Source of the DNA: Liolophura sinensis | Lineage: Eukaryota; Mollusca; Polyplacophora; Chitonida; Chitonidae | DNA length: 64,000 nt | Direction of reading: 5' to 3' | Assembly: GCF_032854445.1 (NCBI RefSeq) | Contig: NC_088296.1 | Location: forward strand, 9,648,706 to 9,712,705 | In this document: piece by piece, positions 37,901-49,900 of the stretch | Numbering within the stretch: the first letter of the stretch is position 1 | Layout of the letters: every line of letters starts with the position of its first letter | The notes under the pieces: generated by a model | Told to the model about the DNA's origin: nothing | The model's database searches: none | What the model saw: only the letters and a program-made list of their open reading frames with translations | Made by a program: the position numbers and the translations under genes

Positions 37901-40900
37901 GTGAATTATAGTTTTTTGCTATTTGGTTTTTGTATAAATTAGCTTGTCACAGCCTAGCCAAATGTCTTAGTGTTTTGTTATCATGGTGCTCAGCACATAG
38001 CGACAAGCCAAATATTGTTAATTCCATGACAAACATGGTGGCCTCAGCATGGCATTTCAGTGAGGTAGCACTATAATTATATTAACTTCAGAACCAGACC
38101 GTGGAGACAGTGTCATTAAATCTTAGAAATAACACTGAGAGCAATGCTAAAACTTTGAACAGACAAGGGAGTCTCCGTGGCCAAGGTATGACTGAAAAGC
38201 CTTTCACCAATGTGGCCGTTGTGAGTTCAAGTCCAGTCTTCTTCCCCGTGTATCATAGGGTGACACAAATACTCATTGCAGTTAGTTCAGTGTATTGTTA
38301 CGATGTGGAGTGTCGTATCTGGTGTCCTCAGCATGGCATTTCCGTGAGGTATAATTCTCTTTCTTAGGTCTCCCAAATGCTTTTCAGGGTTAGAAAGTGA
38401 GCACGTATATATTATTGACCTGAATCAGACAATTACTGATGTATCCCTGGAAAATCATCATATATTCAATATTTTCAGGATGTTGCTATGGAAATGCATT
38501 CTAGAATTCATACGTGCATTTACACGTATACATGTTGTGATAATCTTAATCCAAGACATGGAATTTTCAAAATCTCTTGTTGTTGTTGTTTCAGACGACG
38601 ACGAAGAAGAAGACAATATGAATCGGGTCACAACTTCCAGACAGACTGTGATAGAAGTTCGGGTGCCCAGTGAGGCCGTGGGGGCCGTGATAGGGCGACA
38701 AGGGGCCACAATTAAACAGGTACCACGACTTCAAACCCAACCTTAAAATTTTGTTTAGATCCCTGTGAGGTGTACAGTGTGAGGTTTGCAAACATCGCAG
38801 GTGGAAAAGCTCCTTGCTAGCTTGCTGAAGTTGGTGGTTTTTGCCATGTTATGTAGCCCAGTTTCCTCCACTCATAAAACTGGCTTCAAACGTATAATCA
38901 AGTTATAAAAATCATGACTATATACAAATAAATAGAATAAATAAAGAAATAAATGTAACCAGGGCAACTTTCCAGTGCGTATAATGGCAGTGGCTATTGG
39001 GAATTTCCCTCAGTTGGTAGAGCGCTGGAATTCGGGTGCCGAGACCTGAGTTTGAACCCTAGTGTGAACAACATAGAGAAATCTTTTAAACATTACATAA
39101 ATAAATCAGTGGGTATGTGGGGCCATGATAGGTCAAGATTAAAAAGGATGAGAAATACCATTCCCCAGTTTGTGGGTGCTATAGTAGTTGTCATGGAAAC
39201 ATAGGGCCAGAGTAAAATCTGTACGCATGTACATATACTGAAGGACACCTATACAACAGTCAGCCTTGATAAAACCTTACTTTAATATACCATTTTACAC
39301 AGGTCATTCTAATGCACCATTTTACACAGGTCAATCTAATATTCAACTTTACACAGGTCATTCTAACATACCATTTTACACAGACCAGACTAATATACCA
39401 TTTTACACAGGTCATTCTATTATACCATTTAACACAGGTCATTCTATTATACCATTTTACACAGGTCATTCTATTATACCATTTTACACAGGTCATTTTA
39501 ATGTGCCATTTCACACAGGTCAATCTAATACACAACTTTACACAGGTCAGTCTATTATACAACTATACTGAGGTCATTCTAATATACAACTTTACATAGG
39601 TCAACCTAATATACCATTTTAAACAGGTCATTGTAATATACCATTTTACACAGGTCAATCTAATATACAACTTTACACAAGTCAGTCTAATATACCATTT
39701 TACAAAGGTCATTCTAATGCACCATTTTACAAAGGTCAGTCTAATATACAACTTTACACAGGTCATTCTAATGCACTATTTTACACAGGTCAGTCTAATA
39801 TACCATTTTACACAGGTCATTCTGATATACCATTTCACACAGGTCATTCTAATATACAACTTTACACAGGTTAATCTAATATACAACTTTACACAGGTCA
39901 GTCTAATATACCATTTTACACAGGTCATTCTAATGCACCATTTTACAAAGGTCAGTCTAATATACAACTTTACACAGGTCATTCTAATATACAACTTTAC
40001 ACAGGTCAGTCTAATATACTATTTTACATAGGTCATTCTGATATACAACTTTACACAGGTCAGTCTAATATACCATTTTACACAGGTCATTCTAATATAC
40101 AACTTTACACAAGTCAGTCTAATATACCATTTTACAAAGGTCATTCTAATACACAACTTTACACAGGTCATTCTAATACACAACTTTACACAGGTCAGTC
40201 TGTTATACAACTATACTCAGGTCATTCTAATATACAACTTTACACAGGTCAATCTAATATACAACTTTACACAGGTCAGTCTAATATACCATTTTACACA
40301 GGTCATTCTAATGCACCATTTTACAAAGGTCAGTCTAATGTACAACTTTACACAGTTCATTCTAATGCACTATTTTACACAGGTCAGTCTAATATACCAT
40401 TTGACACAGGTCAGTTTGATAAAAAAGGAAATTGAATATTCCAATAGAAGTATTTTGTAGCTTGAGTGATGAATGCAGACTGGAGCTTCATGACTACAAG
40501 CTGGAGCCTCATGACTACAGGCTGGAGCCTCATGACTACAGGCTGGAGCCTCATAACTACAGAGCTAGTTTATGCCACATGTGCTGGACATGTATGCATA
40601 CAATACTCTGGAGCCTCTCAGCACAACTGTTGTATATTTAGCTTAGTGTATAACTGTACACTGTAATATTCTAGTTATGTAATTCTAGCTTCCACCAATA
40701 GCATACAGCTTTTGGGTGCGAGTCTTCAAGTTCTGGCCTACATACGTTCTGAACACACACTTGACCTTTGACATCATGAAACGGATGTGATAAATTAGTT
40801 TCATTCTACGAATGTTTATCTCCGTACTTAATTAGCTGCTTTAATTATTTTTTTATAGCGAACAAGAATCTTCATCTTTAGTACAGTTTTCAAAAAAACT

Positions 40901-43900
40901 AGGCAAAACATTTTAATTTGTATGGGTATTGATTAGTTGAACCATCCATCTGATGTCAGTTGTACATTTCACTCTTAATACACAGAAGTGTGTAATTTTA
41001 GATTTGTAGTAAATTTGAAAATAACAAATTTTTATTTTACCGTTGCCTGTCCCCTTTTTCCACCCTGACGGCTTTGGTGGCCAAATGGTTAGAGCATCCA
41101 CCTCAAAAGCCGGGAGACCTGGGATCAAACCCTGGTCAGGTAATATCCACGACTTAAAAAATGGCATGTGTTGCTGCCTCGCTTCATGCTCAGCACTGCT
41201 TCATGTAGCTGAGAGCATGGAAACAGGACTGGTCATGACTGGTTGGCCCGGTGTGAGTATAATGTCACAGGGTGGGGTGTCATGTCTAGTGTCTTCAGCA
41301 TGACACTTCATTGGAGGCAGCACTTTGGTGGCATGGACTAGCTCTGCCACAAGAAAACACAGTATATGATACACACAGCTAACGACTCTTCGTCGTCATA
41401 TGACTGACAAATTGTTAAATACAACATGAAACCCTAAAGCATTCATTCAGACATTCTTCTTTCTTTCCCCCCACCCCCACTTAAAAAACCCTCTCTCTGG
41501 TTTTTCACAATGCCACACTGATACATGTACATAGGCCAGTGCACACCACCCCCACCCTCACCCCCACAGGTACCAAGACAAAATGTCTCACAAGTTCTCA
41601 CTACCTACCACACCAAAGTAATATACTGGTGCCGCCTACCATTTACAGAATTCTAAGTATCTCTTTAGCTCTCTCTCCAGCTATGCCAACACTACAGGGA
41701 TGGACTAGTATCCCTCACAACCCCCTCCCCCTCCCCCCATCCCCTCACACACCACAATACTTTCTCACTTTCCCTCTCTGTCGACAGCACTAGAGTGACG
41801 ATCTATTCTGCATGATTGTCAGTGGGTGATGATAGCCCCAAATGGGTGGAGTTATTTACACAATTCAGTAAATAAATCTGAATCGACATTTGCTCATTTG
41901 AGCCTCGCCGTACCTGCCTGGGTAGTGTGGGAGATATTCTAAATAACCTGAGACTTTTTCACAGAGTAAAAAGGCGGCTTGCCAGCGAGTCAATAATCGC
42001 TTTTGTGCAATCAATAACTGAAAAGTAACTACGGTTTGAATAAAACATATGCAAGTACATGTAAGCAGAGTGAATATACCTGGTTTCTTGGTGTGAATAT
42101 TCCTGGTTTCTCCGTCTGAATATTCCTGGTTTCTCTGTGTGAATATACCTGGTTTCTCCGTCTGAATATTCCTGATTTCTCCGGTTGAATATTCCTGGTT
42201 TCTTGGTGTGAATATTCCTGGTTTCTCTGTGTGAATATACCTGGTTTCTCTGTGTGAATATTCCTGGTTTCTCCGTCTGAATATTCCTGGTTTCTCCGCG
42301 TGAATATTCCTGGTTTCTCCGCGTGAATATTCCTGGTTTCTCCACGTGAATACTCCAGGTTTAGTCGTTTGAATATTTCTGGTTTCTCCATGTGAATATT
42401 TCTGGTTTCTCTGTGTGGATGCAGAGACAGAAAAATGGGAGAAGAAATGGTGAATAAAAAATTTATTTTGTGTAGAAGACTGGATTATTTTTGCAGTGCA
42501 TCACACAGATATTTCTGCTTAAATTAAATTCCACTGCCCATAAATCTGACATATGTTATATATTAATATATTTACAAGTATAATATATCTGTATAACTCA
42601 AGTACCGTAAATGACTTCGAATTTCGTCAAAACAGGTGCATGCCGAGGGTCCAATAAAATGTGATAAGATATTATTTTGGCGCCAAAACTCGCAATTTGC
42701 CAATAGGATATCACCGTATTTTCCAAACAAATCTCAAAAACACCTGTCTAAAAACCAAAAGATCTATCATAATCAGGAAAGATGAACAACTTAGGCTGGA
42801 TGAAAATTCAGGTCATTTAACGTATATGTGCTTATTACCATGTAAATCACCAGTCCTATAAATATAGAAAACTATAAATATCATGTTCAACTAATAGACA
42901 ATACCACACTTGTGTAAGATGTAATACAGTCTTATCTTATAAATGTTCAACTAATAGACAATACCACACTAGAATAAGATGTAATATAGTCTTATCTTAT
43001 AAATGTTCAACTAATAGACAATACCACACTAGTATAAGATGTAATATAGTCTTATCTTTTAAATGTTCAGCTAATAGACAATACCACACTAGTATAAGAT
43101 GTAATATAGTCTTATCTTATAAATGTTCAGCTAATAGACAATACCACACTTGTATAAGATGTAATATAGTCTTATCTTATAAATGTTCAGCTAATAGACA
43201 ATACCACACTAGTATAAGATGTAATATAGTCTTATCTTATAAATGTTCAGCTAATAGACAATACCACACTAGTATAAGATGTAATATAGTCTTATCTTTT
43301 AAATGTTCAACTAATAGACAATACCACATTTGTGTAAGATGTAATATAGTCTTATCTTATGAACATCCTCTGTTCAAGACTTAATGAGGCTATCCCAAAA
43401 ATTTTATGGCCAAAAAAATCATTTGGCAGAAATCCAAGCCAAATTAAGTTTCATTAGGTTTATTTACATGCAGTAATAAGTGGTGTAAATTACTAGGTAT
43501 TTGTGGAACATTAAGTAAAGTATTTATATAGTAATATATATTCATAAAAAACAAAGAGGTTTGTCAGGTATTTGGTGATCAAAGCTCAGTGGTTGAACCT
43601 GAGCATCCCTGGGGCCACCCATAAAAAATCCACCATCACAAAATTCCACAGCTATCAAATGACCCATCAAATAAACGAATAAGTGTATATATGTTCATGG
43701 TAATTGAACTCCTATCTGAGATAATTTTGTAAGAAATATGTATTAATTCATATATTTGATTGCTGCTTACTGACATGCCATAATACTCAAGTATTTTTTT
43801 CACCTACAAGCAGATATCGGTTGAAATTTCAATATACCTTAATAATTCCTCAACCATTTCACATATAAAAGAGAAACCTTCATTGCAATTTATGGACTTT

Positions 43901-46900
43901 TTTGCTGAATTATGGAGACACAACTATGTTTGTTAGATTTACCAGTTTCAGGGTTTCACAAAAAGTATAATTTTATCATTCAACAGAATAATGCCTTCAG
44001 AATATGCTTGAATAACTACCTAGCAAACATGTTATGTGGTTGAAGCACTGCGGTAACATATATTGACACGTTAAATTGTTGAAGCACTACAGTAACATAT
44101 TGACACGTTAAATTGTTGAAGCACTACGGTAGCATATATTGACACGTTAAATTGTTGAAGCACTACGGTAGCATATATTGACGTTAAATGGTTGAAGCAC
44201 TATAGTAACATATATTGACATGTTAAATCATTGAAGCACTACAGTAACATATTGAATTTTATGTTGAAAAATCAGTTATTTATCAGAGTCTATCAGTTAT
44301 TTATTATTTTTGTAGTGGTTTTATGTCATTGTTTTGTTTTTTGGGTTTTCTTTACATTGTACAGATCCAGGAAGACAGTGGGGCCAGAGTGCAATTCAAG
44401 GATCGGGACACAAAAGAGCGTGATCGTGATGAAGCCAGGACCATTACAATACGTGGGACGCTCGAGGCGGCGCAGCTTGCAGAGCTCCGCGTCAGGGAGG
44501 TGATCGCTAACATGCCAGTCATCAGGTCGGAGGAAATCTACGTGCCAGTCAAATGTCTCGGCAGGATTATCGGTGAGTTTCTGTATTGAGGGTTTGTGCT
44601 GTGATTAGATGAGGTGATGTTATACAAAGTTTGTGTATTGAGGGCTTCTGCTGTGATTAGATGAGGTGATGTTATACAAAGTTTCTATACTGATTGCTTG
44701 TGCTGTGATTAGATGAGATGATGTTATACAAAGTTTCTATACTGATTGCTTGTGCTGTGATTAGATGAGGTGATGTTATACAAAGTTTGTATATTGAGGG
44801 CTTCTGCTGTGATCAGATGAGATGATGTTATACAAAGTTTCTATACTGATTGCTTGTGCTGTGATTAGATGAGATGATGTTATACAAAGTTTCTCTACTG
44901 ATTGCTTGTGCTGTGATTAGATGAGATGATGTTATACAAAGTTTCTATACTGATTGCTTGTGCTGTGATGAGATGAGGGGATGTTATACAAAGTTAGCTC
45001 TCTTTGTTGTGATCTGACCTCGTTTAGTTCTTGTGGAAATTTGCAGGCTATTGTTTCCTTATTTGTTTTCTTTCTAAAATCAATAGGGCCTTAGGATTAG
45101 GAAAATTGAATAACTTAAACAAAAGCGAATTATGGTTTTTTTAATCATTCATAAGGTGATCTTAACCAAATTCGTCTCCCTTTTAAATACCTTAATTGCT
45201 CAACCTTTTTTTATATGAAAGAGCAACTTGCAGTGCAGTTTATGCATATTTATAATTAAATTTTGGAAACAAGACTACATGAGTTGGATTGGCCAATTTC
45301 AGGACAAAATGTAAAATTTTGCTAGTCTGTACAGAATATTGCCTTTAAAATATGCTTGACTAGACACTTTGCAAATAAACATGGGAAAAGGTTGAATTTG
45401 CTGATTGAATAATGTAACTTTATTATTGAACTGTCGAAAAGCTCTAGTGTAGAAGTCAGAACTTTAAAAAAGCTCTGAAGTGAAGGCAGCAAAAAAAGAG
45501 TGAAAAAATAAAATGCTTTCAGTGTCGAATGTTGAGCCCTTCAAGGACAGTGGCTGAAAACGGTCACAAGGAAAGAAGACTCTTGTTTTACGGCCAATTT
45601 TCACTGCGTCATGTACCTCGTGATGCTTGTGTCACCTGAAATAATTGCATGAATCAAATGCTTTGCTTATGCATTTAATTCAAACTAATTGAAACAATGT
45701 GACATGTATGATCTTATCTCCTTTACCATCAGGCCGAAATGGAGACACAATTCGTCAAATGTGTCGATCGTCAAAAGCAAAGATAAAAATTGACCCAAAA
45801 GGAGATGAGAGGGACCCAAATGCATTGAAACTAGTCATGGTTACCGGGGGCGACCAACAGATTGAAATAGCCAAGGTAAGAAAGATCAAAATTAATCACG
45901 ATTTATATATTGTGTATATTATAAACATGTCTGAAAATGTGACAAGTGACTAATTTTGTTTCAGACAAAATAATAATGTGTTTTTTTCATTAGGGGTTGG
46001 GAGATGTGAAGGTGTAAAAATACAATAAACATTATAAATGCTTTATTGGGTATACAGTATAGAAAAAGAAAGTACCAATGATTCACATCAAATAGTTGCT
46101 AATTTGGGGTTTTTCTGAAATTTAAACCAAAACATTTTCAGGCTTTGATAGAAGAGAAAATCCAAGAGGAGGAGGAGTTCAGATCACGCACAGCTGTCAT
46201 GGCAGCCAATCGGGAACACCGTAGCAAGCGACGAAAAGATGCCACCCAGTCAGAGGAGTCGAGACAAGATGCAACCACAAATGTAGCAGGTATGATCTCC
46301 AATGAAATCAGTAATAACCATTTTGAATTTGATGATGGTAAAAAGTGTGCGAAATTCATGACAACAAATTAAACCCCTGTTCACAATTTCAACACATTCT
46401 CCTTAAGATGTCAAAATTGGCAGCTACTTGTTCAATTTTTTCTAATACTTCATATATAGTGTAGAACAAGAACTCCCTGAATAACCTTGATTTCCCCACC
46501 CCTGTCTCCAGCCACATTAGGTGCGGAGTCCTGGGAGACTCATCCAGCAGAAGAGGCACAGTGGATTGACCACAAGGACTCGTTCATGGAAGTGTATGTC
46601 TCGGCGGTGGAGACCCCCGGTCACTTCTGGGTGCAGATCCTTAGTTCTAAGGCCACTCAGTTGGACCAGCTTATCACAGAAATGTCCAGACACTACACTC
46701 AAGTAACACCCATGGTAAGGCAACATAAATTTTGTTAAGTGATTCTAAAAAAAAAAAATAAAACTGAAAATCCAACATGAGGTGCAGGTTCAAAACCGCC
46801 TTCAGACAGGGCATGTGTAGATTTCTCTGCCCTCTCTGCTATTAGGGTTTAAGGTGCAGTGACTGTTTGCTCAATCTAACATTCGTTGTATGTCACATGA

Positions 46901-49900
46901 TAGGTTATCAGTATCTTGTCAAAGGTCAAAGTATAAGGCAGTTTACTTCAGTTTCCTTCTAATGTAGCTGACCACCATTATGGAAGTGAGAAATTCATGA
47001 TTATTTACCAATCAAATAAATCAATAAATACTCTACGAAGTTGGACCCACTTTCACAAAACATTGGTAATATTTTCGAATAAATATTTTGTAGGATCCCT
47101 CTCTGGAAACATTAAACGTTGGTGATATCGTGGCGGCGCCATTTCCTCACGACACATCCTGGTACCGAGCTCGAATCGTAGGCTTCGTCGACGACAAAGT
47201 GGATTTGTATTACGTGGATTTTGGTGACAATGGTTTGATGAACAAAGAACAAGTACACTTGCTGAGGTAAGGGAGATAACTCTGACAAGCGCAGTCATGT
47301 ACCTCACCACAGTAAGTGAAAGTGTCAACTTCACAAACCAGATAAAAGAGTTCTGATTTCATTGTTAGATTTAATCATATATTCAGGCTGAGTTTTAAGG
47401 GTGATGTATCTTACATTTAAGCAACTGAAGTTTTACCTAGCTGAAAGAAAAAACAATATTGCTACTAATGAGCTTTACAAAATTAGCATATTCGTAAGAC
47501 TCCAGTCACTGACATTAAAGAGGACATGATTTTTTTGTGGAATACTTTTATTTATTTTTATTAATTCAGGCGTTCATAGAAGTCGCCTCGACAACCCGGT
47601 ATTCAGTCTGTCGATTGTACAAAAAACTCAATAACTGGGTATATTTATTCAATTCAAGGTTCTTGTTTGAAAGAAATACTCAGAATTTTACATATACTCA
47701 ATTTGAACATATCCAAAGTTCCGCAAAGCAACCGCGTTATTAGTTATCCCCCTTTTATGGAAATCTTCATGACCCCCTGCATTGATTAGATTTAAGAAGG
47801 CAATTTTTGGAAACAGAGGGGAAAGTGTATGAATTCAAACATGACACATAGTAAGTTTCTTTGGGCTCTACCAAATCGGTCCTCACAAATAATTTGACCT
47901 ACTGCGGTTTCGGATCATTCTGTTTTTGACATAGGCGTCGTGTGAGCGATTGCATGTGAGCACATGCGGTCTGACTGCTTTCGTCCCCCTGAAGCCAGCT
48001 GGCGTTAATTAATCTTCAGGCATGCATACAGTTTGCCTCAAGGTTTCGTTTTTGGGAGTCTGAATTTTGATAAATGGCTTAGAGCAAGGAAATTAAAACC
48101 TAACATGGGACATCGATTAGTCTTGAAAGCGTGTTTTTTTTGTTCAATTGTGAGCCAGACAGGACTTCAGGCCTTTGAGATCCAGCCGTAGTTGTCGCGG
48201 AAAAAGTGACAATTCATTGATGCATAATGTAGCAGTGTATTGTATCCCTCTAAATCTCTTTTTAAAGATTATTATAATTAATACTCCATAAGGTAATTCA
48301 CTCTTAATTCTCTTTAAGTCTCTGAATTACCGGTGGCTGATTTTTCGCGGTGAATTTTGTGGGATGAGTACCCTGTCAATAAGTCAAATCAGACTTCGTT
48401 TTGGACTGCTTTTGTTCATTGAAATCTTCGTTTATTTTGACCATTAAGGATAACATTTCAGCAGAATTTAGAAAATGCGCGAAACATTCATCTGGATGCA
48501 CAATTCGGATTAATTTCTTGCGCACATAAAAGGTGTTGCATGAATTCTGATTTCCTCAAATTTCCTTTTTCTTCAGATCATTTTTTGACACGTCCTTTTA
48601 CAGGCTGAGAGTGACAACCACATATTCCATAAGCCGTTAATGCACGACTATTGAATAGGGCCTGTCTTTAGAAAGTGATGTCAAGACCAGTTGTTCGTGT
48701 TACGAGTTTTAGTCAATGTAGACTGATGCTATAGGTTGTAAGCCTTCTAGGCAGGTCTTCACACTTCACTGAACTGGTATCCTGAAATACATGTAACAAT
48801 AACTGCAATGTGTGCTGATAATCAGTTTGCAATATCAACCAGGAGACCAGCTTGAGTTTATGTATAGACAGTGATAATTACTTTAATCAGTGAAGGATAG
48901 TAAAACACAAAAATATTCAATTTTATGAGCTCAAATGGGTCAGTGGAGACAAAAAAAAACTCAATTTCAGTTGAAAGGAGAACTCGGTTTTTCTGAGAAA
49001 GTTGTGGTTGATACGTGGAAAAGTGACTTCTATGAGCCCGAGTAATTTGCAAAAGATGAAGTAAATCCTGGTCTTTTTTTTTTTTTTTACCTCCACAGAG
49101 GAGATTTCCTGAGTCTGCCATTCCAAGCCATTGAATGTTACCTTGCTAATGTCAAACCAGTCGGTGAGCATTTCTGATCTTTTAATAGCTAATTTCAGTT
49201 TAATTTCCTAAGAATAAGAATTGCTAATTTTAATGTAAGTTCTTGATAAGAATTGTTGATTTCAGTTAATGAGTGAACCAAAGCACAAAACTCGCAAAAC
49301 TAAATAGTTTTAACTGTACGTGTGAATGTCTGTCAGCAACCTGCAGATGGTCATGGGTTTCCCCCAGGCACTGCCCGGTTTCCTCCCACATGATGCTTGC
49401 CGCCGTCGTATAAGGGAAATATTCTTGAGTACTGCTTGAAACACCAATCAGATAAATAAATAAAGGTTTTAACCTGGCTGATTGAATTTGTAAGTGTCAG
49501 ATAGTGTGCATTCTTTCATCGTATATCTTGCGAAGGACTAAAATATGAATTGAAAGCTCAGCAATTATTTATTCTGAAGATAAAATCAGAATGGGACGTT
49601 TCAACTAGTCTGAGTGAAAATATAATATTCTGCCTTTTCCAAAAAAAAAGGAAAAACAGAACAACTGCAATGTTGTTTAGGATTGATATTTCTCACCGTA
49701 TTGATAATAAAAGTTGAGAACTACAGTGTAGACTATTTTATTGTTTGGAATAAGTCGATTTAGCATTTCACAAGTCTGGCAAATTCATAAAGGTGTAGAC
49801 GAGATCAGGTGGGTGCTCTCACAAACTAACGCAGCTAAAAAGGGTGATTTTATAATAGCTGCTAACGGTGCTGTTAGACCGACAGACCCAGATGTATCAA

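Larger units (their letters stand above)
19939..38594 (+). other. TDRKH intron (18.7 kb) separating anchor exon from KH1
   Basis: Donor GTGAGC, acceptor TTTCAG, phase 1. It carries at least ten SINE-A copies, one SINE-B copy, arrays at 31020, 32682, 34196 and 35955, and a TIR element at 37468. A CpG-enriched stretch lies near 22200-22580. In 21700-22200, 23800-27580, 27700-29020 and 29310-30460 I find no gene or tandem array, apart from an interspersed repeat copy at 25795. Confidence 0.85.
38720..44364 (+). other. TDRKH intron (5.6 kb) inside KH1, dominated by tandem repeats
   Basis: Donor GTACCA, acceptor TTGTACAG, phase 0. More than 40 percent is tandem arrays (27 bp, 21 bp, 23 bp, 60 bp and about 40 bp). 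It also holds a SINE-C copy, a SINE-B copy, and a C-rich, pyrimidine-biased stretch at 41460-41790. No coding signal is seen; long ORFs here are open only because of repeat periodicity. Confidence 0.85.
44573..45732 (+). other. TDRKH intron inside KH2
   Basis: Phase 1. Its first about 420 nt are a 52-bp array. It is followed at 45180-45390 by a copy of interspersed repeat D. The rest is AT-rich with no gene seen. Confidence 0.85.

Noticed and set aside
39260-40210. Multiple ORFs with nine-residue repeats
   Set aside because: They are products of a 27-bp minisatellite; frames shift between sub-arrays and no domain is present.
41959-42391. Overlapping minus-strand ORFs of 120-128 codons
   Set aside because: The 23-bp array cycles through all frames, giving the same 23-residue repeat in each.
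42880-43360. CRISPR-like regular array
   Set aside because: Units are contiguous 60-bp repeats without unique spacers, and the window is clearly eukaryotic.
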